This document shows positions 15,349-22,831 of a stretch of 44,062 nt of DNA, one piece after another (positions within the stretch are counted from its first letter, which is position 1; each line of letters opens with the position of its first letter). Source of the DNA: Armatimonadota bacterium (GTDB lineage Bacteria; Armatimonadota; UBA5829; DTJY01). The stretch lies in NCBI GenBank assembly GCA_017993055.1, contig JAGONM010000032.1, positions 1-44,062 of the forward strand. Direction: 5' to 3'. The translations under genes and the position numbers were made by a program. The notes under the pieces are model-generated. The model saw nothing but the letters and a program-made list of their open reading frames with translations. It was not told the DNA's origin and ran no database searches.

Positions 15349-16107
15349 ATGATGAACAGCAATCACTCGAGTTTCTTGACGAGAACAGGATTCTTAGTCG
15401 CGCTGACAATCATAGCCGCCGGCACGGTCGGGGTGCTGCTGCACGGGATGACCGCCGGCGATGACAGGTTTATATCGCCGGCCTACGCGGTGACCGCCGC
15501 TCTCGCCCGCGAGGCTGCTATAGACGGCGCTCAGGTAGGCGAGGTACTGATGGGCGATAAGGTTCTGCTGCGGATCAGGACTGCCGCCGGGGGACTCTCA
15601 GCCGCGCAGCGCGGTCAGGTCGTGGCCGAACGGCTCAATGAACTGACTGGCGAAGCGACCAAGCCGGAGAGCATAACGACCGGCAAGGTGAACGGGCAGG
15701 ATGTCGTGCTGGTGGACGGGCAGATGCTGGTGACGGCCGACCCTGCGCACGCCAGGATCAACGGCACCACCCCGGCCGTTCTGGCGCAGCGATGGGCTGA
15801 AAACCTCCGCACCGCCTTCATCCCCGACGAGAAGGCGGGAACGGCGGAGGTGACCGCCTCCGTACCGACCTCCGAGAAGGTAGTCCCGATCATCAGCGCG
15901 GGCAAGGGCATCCGGATCGGCGGCGCTCAGGTGACGGGCCCGAGGGATCGCGTGCATGAAGTGGTGGCCGTCGCTCAGCTCGAGGGAGACTACCAGGGCG
16001 CAGTGCGGGCTCGAGTCCTCGTGCCGGTATCGAGCGAGAACGTGGTCGAGAAGATCAACCGCGTGCCGCAGACCAGCGTAAACGCGCTGGTAGATATCAA
16101 GCTCTGA
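15349..16107 (+). CDS. Secreted or membrane-anchored protein with an MscS-periplasmic-like region and the shared C-terminal domain
   Basis: This 252-residue protein has an N-terminal hydrophobic segment (about residues 13-32), which may be a signal peptide or anchor. Residues about 55-150 (GEVLMGDKVLLRIRTAAGG, VVAERLNELTG, DGQMLVTADPAHARINGT, QRWAENLRTAF) resemble the periplasmic N-terminal region I recall in some MscS-type channel proteins; the resemblance is from memory and weak evidence. The last 75 residues repeat the domain of the preceding gene. No channel-forming helices follow. GGAGGAGG sits 7 bases before the ATG. Confidence 0.8.
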   Translation: MMNSNHSSFLTRTGFLVALTIIAAGTVGVLLHGMTAGDDRFISPAYAVTAALAREAAIDGAQVGEVLMGDKVLLRIRTAAGGLSAAQRGQVVAERLNELTGEATKPESITTGKVNGQDVVLVDGQMLVTADPAHARINGTTPAVLAQRWAENLRTAFIPDEKAGTAEVTASVPTSEKVVPIISAGKGIRIGGAQVTGPRDRVHEVVAVAQLEGDYQGAVRARVLVPVSSENVVEKINRVPQTSVNALVDIKL

Positions 16108-16118
16108 CGAAACCTCCG

Positions 16119-16154
16119 CGGGCCCCACGGGTGGCACGTGTCCCATGGGGCCCG
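16119..16154. terminator. Bidirectional GC-rich hairpin between convergent genes
   Basis: CGGGCCCCACGGG (16119-16131) pairs with CCCATGGGGCCCG (16142-16154) over 13 positions with one mismatch around a 10-base loop. It lies between two converging genes, 12 bases after one stop and 9 bases from the other. No T-run is present. Confidence 0.55.
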
Positions 16155-16162
16155 TTCACAGC

Positions 16163-17254
16163 CTATCGCCTTGGTCTCATCAGTTGCGCGAAGTAGTTCC
16201 ATACCGGGGCTTTGGTGCCGTCCGGTCGGACGAGCCAGAAGCCCCGGCAGTCGGTGTTCGTCGGCCGACCCTCGTATTCCCTCGAGGGCTCGTTGCAGTA
16301 CAGCTCCCAGTAGACGACCCACCGCGCCCCCCAGTCGAGCGCCGTCTCGGTGGCGCCCTTGATGATCTCCAACTGCTTCTCCGGACCGCCGACATTGTTT
16401 TCGGGAGCGCCGTATTCGCCGACGAAAACGTTGTCTGAGCCAAAAAGCCTGCTGTCCGGCATCTTGTCATTGAGGTAGTCGAGCGCCGCGCGGAACTTCC
16501 CCGGATCGCGCAAGGTATCCCAGGCGGAGTACGAAACCAGGTCGCAGTGGGTCTTCGGGAGCACGTCGTTCGCGACAGTGACTCCACCCTTCATCGCCAG
16601 GTCCATCAGGTTGACCTCAGCCGCGTGAGCGACCGTGACGCCGCGCATGCCGAACTCGCGCCGCGCCTGCTCGACCCCGTCCTGGCGCGCGTTGAGCCAG
16701 TCTATCATCCCCTGTACGGACTTCGGCTTCGGCTCGTTCTCGATCTTCACGTCCCTCAGCACCCAGTCGCCCTCCCAGTTCTGGAGGATGAACGTCTTGC
16801 CGGTGCCCTTGTAGGTTGTGAGCAGGTACTTGGTCAGCTCGTAGAACTCGCGTTTTTCGGCGGCGATCTCCTCGCGAGTCATCCCGCGCTTGTGGTATTG
16901 ATCGCCTATCCCCGGTCTGAAAGCCTCCAGCATGTAGACCGTGAACGGCTTGTCGAACACTCTGCGGAAGTAGGGTGTCTGGGCGAGTTCGGTGAGGCTG
17001 CCGACCTCAGGCCAATCGGAGTTGAACGGGTAGCTGTTTGCAGACCGCTCGGTAAACCAGAGTTTGATCACCCGCGTGCCGAGTGCGAGCAGTTTGTCCG
17101 CGCCTTCGTTGACGAAGTCCTTCTCCGTGAAGTTATACTTCCCGCCGGTGTGAGTAGAACCGACGATGTCGCGCAGGTCGCGATCCCTTGCATCAGCGCC
17201 CATGGTCGTTCCCCCCGCCATCAGAATCATTGCCGCTAGACAGGCGAGTCTCAT
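16163..17254 (-). CDS. Secreted TIM-barrel, clan GH-A-like glycoside hydrolase candidate
   Basis: This 363-residue protein has a signal peptide (MRLACLAAMILMAGG...). The barrel-like sequence has QNWEGDW near residue 160, which resembles the acid/base region at strand 4 of clan GH-A, and VGEYGAPEN near residue 285, which resembles the strand-7 nucleophile glutamate. The exact family and substrate are not recognised; the call rests on these two motifs and overall length. The start at 17254 is preferred because AGAGG lies 7 bases upstream; a TTG six codons earlier is possible. A strong promoter lies just upstream, so it is transcribed independently of the beta-helix gene. Confidence 0.65.
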   Translation of the reverse strand: MRLACLAAMILMAGGTTMGADARDRDLRDIVGSTHTGGKYNFTEKDFVNEGADKLLALGTRVIKLWFTERSANSYPFNSDWPEVGSLTELAQTPYFRRVFDKPFTVYMLEAFRPGIGDQYHKRGMTREEIAAEKREFYELTKYLLTTYKGTGKTFILQNWEGDWVLRDVKIENEPKPKSVQGMIDWLNARQDGVEQARREFGMRGVTVAHAAEVNLMDLAMKGGVTVANDVLPKTHCDLVSYSAWDTLRDPGKFRAALDYLNDKMPDSRLFGSDNVFVGEYGAPENNVGGPEKQLEIIKGATETALDWGARWVVYWELYCNEPSREYEGRPTNTDCRGFWLVRPDGTKAPVWNYFAQLMRPRR

Positions 17255-17283
17255 TTCTCTGCCTCTTCGCAAGTGGTGACGCC

Positions 17284-17312
17284 AGTATAGGAGCGGGCGG
17301 GATCGAGGTCAA
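17284..17312 (-). promoter_or_regulatory. Sigma70 promoter for the GH-A-like gene
   Basis: On the minus strand TTGACC (17312-17307) and TATACT (17289-17284) are 17 bases apart. The -35 box begins two bases after the stop codon of the upstream beta-helix gene. Confidence 0.7.
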
Positions 17313-17313
17313 G

Positions 17314-18837
17314 TCACTGATGAAGGACCAGTTCCGATGCAAGAAGGTCCGCGGCGATTGTATAGACTCCTCTGACGGAGACCAGGCTTCCGTCCGCGAC
17401 CGCGCCCGACCATCGAATGGGCACACCCGCGACGCCGTCGAAGAGCGTGAAGCCGTCCGGGAGGAGCTCGGTCACGCGGCCCCATGTCTCGACGCGTAGC
17501 CCGAGAGCGGCCGGCAGCGATCTTATCGGCATGCCGAGCGGTTTCGGGAAGTGGCCCCCGGATGCGTGGACGACCGATGCGGAGGTCGTCAGTACCCGCT
17601 CGCCTGAGAGACTCGTGCCCAACACCCCGGTCACGCTTGCCATCAGGTCCCCGGGCGAACGCCCGACAAGCCCCTGGACCGTTATTGCCGCCGAGCGGTC
17701 GGGCGACTGGAGGTAGACTGTCCCGCCGTCAACACAGGTCACCGTCAGGCGGTTCAGCCTGACCTGCGTCCCGTCCGGAAGCAGCTTGGCGATCCCGACG
17801 CGGTCGAGATCGTACGGTGGGCCGAGCGGATACGCACCGATCCCGGCGCAAGGGGAGTCGTTTCTGAGCCGGAACTCGTCCGACCCTGGGAACAGGAAGA
17901 GAGGGTCTGCGGATATGTTACCGTATGCGGGCGAGGCCGGCCTTATCACTCCTCCGATGTCGCCTCCCTCGTTGCCGTACAGGTCACAGTGAGAATATGT
18001 CAGCGCGGAAGTGCTGCCGCCGCCGAAGAGGCCTCCGCCGACCGGAGCGGAGTTGAAGGCGACGATGCAGTAGTTCAGTATCATCGGCGAGCCGTAGTAG
18101 TCGTAGGCCCCTCCTCCGCTGACCTCCGCGCTGTTGAACGCAATGGTGCAGTTCTCGAAGTCCGGCCCGGCATGGTACGGCCCGAAAGCACCGCCTCCGC
18201 TGACGGTGGCATGGTTGCGGACGATGACGCATCTCCTCAGCACGGGATACGAGTGGTACTCGACGTATGTTCCGCCGCCGTTCGGCGCCCGGTTATCGGT
18301 GATGATGCAGTCGTTGATGTTGCCGTAAGAGTAAGGCGCCGTGTAGATGCCTCCGCCCCACTGGGTCGCCACGCAGCGTTCGATCCGGCAGTTGAGAATC
18401 TGTGTGGTGGTGTCGGTCCCGCACCGGATGCCCGCGCCCTTGTCTGCCCTGCCGTTTCTGATGGTGAACCCGTCTATGGTTGCGTAGACGCCGTAACCGA
18501 CGTCAATCCCCCTCCCCGCGCTGCCGGGATCGATCACTGTGCGGAACGCGCCTGCCATCCGCTGGACAAGCGATGTCTCATGGCCGAGGAATCCGCCGTA
18601 GAGCCGCTTGTTGCTGGTGATTGCCACCGACTCGCGGTAGATGCCCTCAGCGACGAAGATGTCGCAACCTGCCGGAGTTGAGCCGACCGCCTGTCCGACG
18701 CTTCTGTATGCGGTCGCCCATGAAGAGCCGTTGTGCGTCGGGCCGGGCGCATCGGCGTCAACGTAGAAGATAGCCGGCTGAGCCGCTGTTGCGCCGACTA
18801 GGCACAGGACAGCAGATATGAGGAGCTTTCGAAGCAT
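17314..18837 (-). CDS. Secreted right-handed parallel beta-helix protein with C-terminal OB-like module
   Basis: This 507-residue exported protein has a signal peptide (residues 1-22). It begins with the typical polymorphic-outer-membrane/pectate-lyase-like opening (FYVDADAPGPTHNGSSWATAYRS). Beta-helix coils at about residues 70-310 then repeat patterns such as GFTIRNG, GGGIYTAPYS, NCTIAFNSAEVSGGGAY and NYCIVAFNSAPVGGG. Residues about 345-507 form a different module (LPDGTQVRLNRLTVTCVDGG, SPDRSAAITVQG, PLGMP, GRVTELLPDGFTLFDG) that recurs in the protein ending at 26857. No catalytic residues of lyases are identifiable; carbohydrate binding or surface display is likely. The ATG is inside a 12-bp inverted repeat. 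Confidence 0.8.
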   Translation of the reverse strand: MLRKLLISAVLCLVGATAAQPAIFYVDADAPGPTHNGSSWATAYRSVGQAVGSTPAGCDIFVAEGIYRESVAITSNKRLYGGFLGHETSLVQRMAGAFRTVIDPGSAGRGIDVGYGVYATIDGFTIRNGRADKGAGIRCGTDTTTQILNCRIERCVATQWGGGIYTAPYSYGNINDCIITDNRAPNGGGTYVEYHSYPVLRRCVIVRNHATVSGGGAFGPYHAGPDFENCTIAFNSAEVSGGGAYDYYGSPMILNYCIVAFNSAPVGGGLFGGGSTSALTYSHCDLYGNEGGDIGGVIRPASPAYGNISADPLFLFPGSDEFRLRNDSPCAGIGAYPLGPPYDLDRVGIAKLLPDGTQVRLNRLTVTCVDGGTVYLQSPDRSAAITVQGLVGRSPGDLMASVTGVLGTSLSGERVLTTSASVVHASGGHFPKPLGMPIRSLPAALGLRVETWGRVTELLPDGFTLFDGVAGVPIRWSGAVADGSLVSVRGVYTIAADLLASELVLHQ

Positions 18838-18897
18838 GCTTGCTTACCTATCTAGCGTTTGGTCTTACAGGACCATTATGCCCAAGTAAGCAAGCAT
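18836..18897 (-). promoter_or_regulatory. Long inverted repeat covering the start codon of the beta-helix gene
   Basis: ATGCTTGCTTAC (18836-18847) and GTAAGCAAGCAT (18886-18897) are perfect 12-bp complements separated by 38 bases, with a small inner hairpin (GGTC/GACC). In the minus-strand transcript the right arm ends with the start ATG at 18837 and includes the weak AGG Shine-Dalgarno, so folding would hide the initiation site. It lies 20 bases downstream of the preceding gene's stop codon. Confidence 0.5.
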
Positions 18898-18916
18898 TCT
18901 AACCATCCTCTGCGGT

Positions 18917-19498
18917 CTATTGCTGTCGGCCCTCGATGGCGGTGAGAAGGATCGCGGCGGCAGTTCCAACGCGCCGGTCGAGCTTGCTCGCGAAATCCGG
19001 CGTAAAGTCGAGAGTCATCTTCTGGACGAACGGGTTGAAATGCTGCTTGAACCTGAATACCTCCGCGCCGCCGACCTCGCCGACGAACGTCTGCGGGATC
19101 AAGTTGGTAGCGAATCTCCGCAGCACCGCCATCAGCATGCTGTCTTCCTTGATCGTGCCGATGTCATTGTCCTCGGCGTCCATGATCACCCACTCGTCCT
19201 TCAGCAGCGACTTCCAGCCCCTGCGTTTCAGGGTCCCGATCTTCTCGCCGGTCACAGAATCCGACACGTCGTAGGCGGCCGACCAGTCAAGGATGCTTCT
19301 CGCCTTGATGGCTAGGAGCTCACCGGACTTCGCTTCGTCTGGGTAGAGGGTGATGTCCTCCTTGAGCTTGAAAGCCTTGAGACTGGCGAAGACCGCCAGG
19401 TTTCCCATCGGGTCGTAGATCCTGAACGATCCTCCGAAGACCTTGAAGAACTGCTTTCGGAGCAGATACGTGGAGTGCTCGAACGGATTGGTGCTCAA
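18917..19498 (-). CDS. LURP-one-related/YxjI (tubby C-terminal-like) family protein
   Basis: This 193-residue cytoplasmic protein shows the pattern of the LOR/YxjI branch of the tubby/scramblase fold: YLLRKQFFKVFGGSFRIYDPMGN, a second strand pair with LLAIKARSILDWSAAYDV, VTGEKIGTLKRRGWKS, then FRFKQHFNPFVQKMTLDF and a C-terminal hydrophobic helix. Family members are small beta-barrels around a central helix; bacterial functions are poorly known, with membrane-lipid interaction suspected. The TTG start has AAGGAGG 8 bases upstream. It is divergent from the ZIP transporter and 79 bases upstream of the beta-helix gene. The assignment is from pattern recognition. Confidence 0.7.
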   Translation of the reverse strand: MSTNPFEHSTYLLRKQFFKVFGGSFRIYDPMGNLAVFASLKAFKLKEDITLYPDEAKSGELLAIKARSILDWSAAYDVSDSVTGEKIGTLKRRGWKSLLKDEWVIMDAEDNDIGTIKEDSMLMAVLRRFATNLIPQTFVGEVGGAEVFRFKQHFNPFVQKMTLDFTPDFASKLDRRVGTAAAILLTAIEGRQQ

Positions 19499-19589
19499 TA
19501 TGATCCTCCTTGGTTGGCGCCTCTACTGCGGATTTTCGGCTTGACAAGAGCATTTCCTCTGTTCCGACGGCAACTCGGGCTGTCCGGCG

Positions 19590-19618
19590 CTGAAAAGCGT
19601 GGCCTCAGTGGGTATAAT
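19590..19618 (+). promoter_or_regulatory. Possible promoter for the ZIP transporter gene
   Basis: A perfect TATAAT (19613-19618) has CTGAAA (19590-19595) 17 bases upstream. The transcript would start around 19625, inside or next to the AAGGAGG Shine-Dalgarno at 19623, leaving a very short leader. That spacing makes the call tentative. Confidence 0.4.
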
Positions 19619-19638
19619 GCACAAGGAGGTCATACCGA

Positions 19639-20451
19639 TTGATCGAGTTCCTGACTGGTCTCAATCCGGTCGTTCAGGCGCTGCTGGCGACGATCTTCAC
19701 CTGGGGCGTGACCGCGCTGGGTGCGGCCGGGGTGTTCTTCGCCAAAGAGGTCAACCACAGGCTCATGGACGTCATGCTCGGATTTGCGGCGGGCGTGATG
19801 ATCGCCGCGAGCTACTGGTCGCTCCTCGCCCCATCCATCAGCCTGTCGGAGCAGTTGGGCTTCGTGGTGTGGCTTCCTCCCGCGATCGGTTTCCTCTCGG
19901 GCGGCCTTGTCCTTGCGGCGGTGGACAGGATACTTCCCCACATCCACCCTGAGGACCCGAACGAGCCCGCCGAGGGCTTGAAGTCGCAATGGCGGCGTAG
20001 CCTGCTCCTGATTCTCGCGGTCACGATTCACAACTTCCCTGAAGGTATGGCGGTCGGCGTGGCATTCGGTGCGGCAGCCGCGGGTCTCGAGGGCGCGACG
20101 ATCGGAGGCGCGGTTGCACTGGCGATAGGCATCGGTCTGCAGAACTTCCCCGAGGGGATGATCATCTCGATGCCGCTGCGCCGAGAGGGGCTCTCGCGGT
20201 TCAAGAGCTTCTGGTACGGCCAACTATCGGCAGTGGTCGAGCCGATCGCCGGCGTCATCGGCGCGGCAGCCGTCCTGCACGCGATGTGGATGCTTCCGTT
20301 CGCGCTGGCCTTTGCTGCAGGTGCGATGATTTTTGTGGTCGTCGAGGAGATCATCCCTGAGGCGCAGTCGGGCCATAACGCGGACATCGCGTCCGTCGGT
20401 ACGATGATCGGCTTTGCCCTGATGATGGTGCTCGACGTGGCGCTCGGCTGA
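19639..20451 (+). CDS. ZIP-family (GufA-like) metal cation transporter
   Basis: This 270-residue inner-membrane protein has about eight hydrophobic helices. The two ZIP signature helices are intact: AVTIHNFPEGMAVGVAFG and AIGIGLQNFPEGMIISMPL, which supply metal ligands for import of zinc or iron. A short histidine-containing loop (RILPHIHPEDPNEP) before them fits the variable metal-binding loop. GufA-type members are of this length. The TTG start follows AAGGAGGT by 8 bases. A terminator-like hairpin follows about 90 bases after the stop. It appears to be a single-gene unit. Confidence 0.92.
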   Translation: MIEFLTGLNPVVQALLATIFTWGVTALGAAGVFFAKEVNHRLMDVMLGFAAGVMIAASYWSLLAPSISLSEQLGFVVWLPPAIGFLSGGLVLAAVDRILPHIHPEDPNEPAEGLKSQWRRSLLLILAVTIHNFPEGMAVGVAFGAAAAGLEGATIGGAVALAIGIGLQNFPEGMIISMPLRREGLSRFKSFWYGQLSAVVEPIAGVIGAAAVLHAMWMLPFALAFAAGAMIFVVVEEIIPEAQSGHNADIASVGTMIGFALMMVLDVALG

Positions 20452-20540
20452 TCGTCACCCATCACCCTCGGGAATCCCCGCTCTCGGTCCTCTTGCGACC
20501 GCGCAGGTTGACAGCGCCGAGTCTTTACCTTAGTATCATC

Positions 20541-20574
20541 TCCGGAGACGTTTGTTCTCCGGATGTTTCTTCCT
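20541..20574 (+). terminator. Terminator-like hairpin after the ZIP gene
   Basis: TCCGGAGA (20541-20548) and TCTCCGGA (20556-20563) form a perfect 8-bp stem with a 7-base loop, followed by TGTTTCTTCCT. The tail is only moderately T-rich. Confidence 0.5.
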
Positions 20575-20606
20575 GCTGAGCCTTGCATAACCATGTGACG
20601 GTGCTG

Positions 20607-20670
20607 TCATTCTGAGCAGAGTGAAGAATCTCCGGCAACGAGGACAGATTCTACGCTCCGTACGGAATGA
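20607..20670. repeat. Dispersed inverted repeat (TCATTCTGAG...AGAATCT type)
   Basis: Two imperfect 25-bp arms (20607-20631 and 20646-20670) flank a 14-base centre. The arm pattern TCATTCTGAGC...GAAGAATCT is a dispersed palindromic element I recall from many environmental genomes. It lies between the ZIP gene and the symporter gene, and no gene is seen in this stretch. Confidence 0.6.
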
Positions 20671-20744
20671 GGAGTTTCACACCTTCATGCAAAGCTCGGC
20701 AGAAGTAGTAGGCGGCTGCCAGACCGCCGATGGAGGGACTGCCA

Positions 20745-22655
20745 ATGACCGGCCATCTACATTATATTGACTGGGTGCTTCTCGTCGCATCCGTCGGTTT
20801 CGCCCTCGGAATCGGGCTCTATCACTCGAGGAAATCCCAGACTTCGGTGAAGGAGTACTTCGCATCCGGGCGGGACACTCCCTGGTGGATACTCGGCACA
20901 TCCATCGTCGCCACCACCTTCGCCGCCGACACGCCTCTCGCAGTAAGCGGACTGGTTGCCAAGCAGGGTATCGCGGGCAACTGGTACTGGTGGAACGGTG
21001 CGCTGATGGGAATGGCTGCTGTGTTCTTCTTCTCGCGGTTCTGGCGTCGGGCGAATATCCTCACCGATACCGAACTGGTGGAACTCCGATACAGCGGAAA
21101 GCCGGCCGCCGTGCTCCGTGGCTTCCGCGCGCTCTACTTCGGAATACCATACAACTGCCTCATAATGGGTTGGGTAAACCTGGCGATGGCGAAGATCATC
21201 GTCGTGACACTCGGCCTGCCGGATACCCTGGAGACAAAGCTGTGGTCGGTGGGGTTCTGCTTCGTGCTGACCTTCGTCTACACCGCGCTCGTCGGGCTGA
21301 CGGGCGTCATGCTTACGGACTTCTTCCAGTTCATCCTCGCCATGTCCATTTCCATCTTCGTCGCCATAGCGGCGCTCGTCAACGCGGGAGGCATGGGAGC
21401 AGTTCTCAGCAAGGCTGTCGAGATCTACGGTCCGGACAAGGTCGCATCCATGACCGCGATAATACCTACGGCTTCCACACTGGAAGGCGCCATGATGCCT
21501 CTGAGCTTCTTCCTGGTCTACATCGGACTGCAGTGGTGGACCAGCGGGAACACCGACGGCGGAGGATATGCCGCCCAGCGAATGATTGCGGCGAAGAACG
21601 AGAAACATGCGATGCTCGGCTACCTGTGGTACAACATCGCGCACTTCTGTATACGACCCTGGCCGTGGATCGTGGTCGGTCTAGTGGCCGCCGTGCAGTT
21701 CCCCTACCTGCCGAACGCGGCGGGAGTGCTTCCCGACCCCGAGCAGGGCTATATCAAGGTGATGGTGGACGTCCTTCCGGTCGGGTTGCTTGGACTCGGA
21801 CTCGCGTCGTTCCTGGCTGCTTATATGTCCACGGTTGACACGCAGATGAACTGGGGCGCTTCATATTTGATCAACGATTTCTACAAGAGGTTCATCAAGA
21901 GAGAGGCCACGGAGCGGCATTATGTGCGCGCCTCGATGGTGGCTACATTGATCATAGCTTTGTGCGGCGCCGGAATGACCATGGCCTTGAGTTCGATTGT
22001 CGGCGCATGGGCGCTGCTCACCCAGGTCGTCGCCGGCGTAGGACTGGTCTATATCCTGCGCTGGTACTGGTGGCGCGTGAATGCCTGGTCGGAACTCACA
22101 GCTATGATAGCTTCGCTGTTGACGGCATCGGCACTGCAGATTCTCGCAAGCCCGTGGTTTGCAGCGAAGTACCTCACGGCGGCAGAACTGGCATCGATGC
22201 CGCACTGGCTCGGCGGCACGCTCACAACGCTCAGCGGACTGAAGTTCCCGCTGACCTTGCTCGTTGTCGTTCCGGTCTCGCTGATCTCCTGGCTCACGGT
22301 GACTGCGCTCACCAAGCCCGTCGATGAGAAGAAGCTGATCGAGTTTTACAGGCAGGTGCGTCCCAGCGGGCCGGGATGGAAGCACATCCGTGCCAAGGTT
22401 GGTGAAGAGGCCCCTGTAGGCGCGATGCGCCGCAACCTTGTCAGTTACCTCGTGGGGATCGTCTCGATATACTGCGCGCTCTACGGCATCGGAAAGACCA
22501 TACTCGGCTCCTGGCAGGTAGGAGTCCCGCTCCTGCTCGTGACTGTTGCGGGCGGCTGGTTCATTTCCCGAAGGCTCAGCGATGACAAATGGGATGCAGA
22601 GGTTTTCAAAGAGTCCCCGGCCCCGACCTATGCCCCGGGAAGCGATGGGACCTGA
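20745..22655 (+). CDS. Sodium:solute symporter (SSS/SGLT family)
   Basis: This 636-residue inner-membrane protein has about 13-15 hydrophobic helices. It belongs to the SSS family, which couples inward sodium flow to uptake of sugars, amino acids or other small solutes. Typical features are the YFASGRDTPWW start of helix 2, the ATTFAADTPLAVSGL sodium-site helix, and the TDTELVELRYSG segment. It is followed by two secreted beta-propeller proteins, so a carbohydrate substrate is likely, but no residue fixes it. The start at 20745 is chosen because GGAGGG lies 7 bases upstream and the earlier ATG overlaps that site. Confidence 0.9.
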   Translation: MTGHLHYIDWVLLVASVGFALGIGLYHSRKSQTSVKEYFASGRDTPWWILGTSIVATTFAADTPLAVSGLVAKQGIAGNWYWWNGALMGMAAVFFFSRFWRRANILTDTELVELRYSGKPAAVLRGFRALYFGIPYNCLIMGWVNLAMAKIIVVTLGLPDTLETKLWSVGFCFVLTFVYTALVGLTGVMLTDFFQFILAMSISIFVAIAALVNAGGMGAVLSKAVEIYGPDKVASMTAIIPTASTLEGAMMPLSFFLVYIGLQWWTSGNTDGGGYAAQRMIAAKNEKHAMLGYLWYNIAHFCIRPWPWIVVGLVAAVQFPYLPNAAGVLPDPEQGYIKVMVDVLPVGLLGLGLASFLAAYMSTVDTQMNWGASYLINDFYKRFIKREATERHYVRASMVATLIIALCGAGMTMALSSIVGAWALLTQVVAGVGLVYILRWYWWRVNAWSELTAMIASLLTASALQILASPWFAAKYLTAAELASMPHWLGGTLTTLSGLKFPLTLLVVVPVSLISWLTVTALTKPVDEKKLIEFYRQVRPSGPGWKHIRAKVGEEAPVGAMRRNLVSYLVGIVSIYCALYGIGKTILGSWQVGVPLLLVTVAGGWFISRRLSDDKWDAEVFKESPAPTYAPGSDGT

Positions 22656-22831
22656 GAACCTGAAGATGATCTCCGCGGCCGCCGGTTGACGCGATACTGA
22701 TGCTTACGCCGGCGGCTGTCGGTAGCCATGTCGCTCCGACATGCGGCAGGAGTCCGTCTTGCGAAACACGGACGACAGTGTTCCGATTCATTTGTGGGGT
22801 GTTCCAGTAGATGGTAGCGGAGGAAGTATCA
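22656..22831 (+). other. Intergenic leader with nested inverted repeats before the first beta-propeller gene
   Basis: GCCGCCGG (22678-22685) and CCGGCGGC (22709-22716) are perfect 8-bp complements. A second 7-bp hairpin (CATGTCG, loop CTC, CGACATG) follows near 22727-22743. They may act as an attenuator or mRNA-stability element between the symporter and the hydrolase-like genes. No T-run and no clear promoter are seen. Confidence 0.35.
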
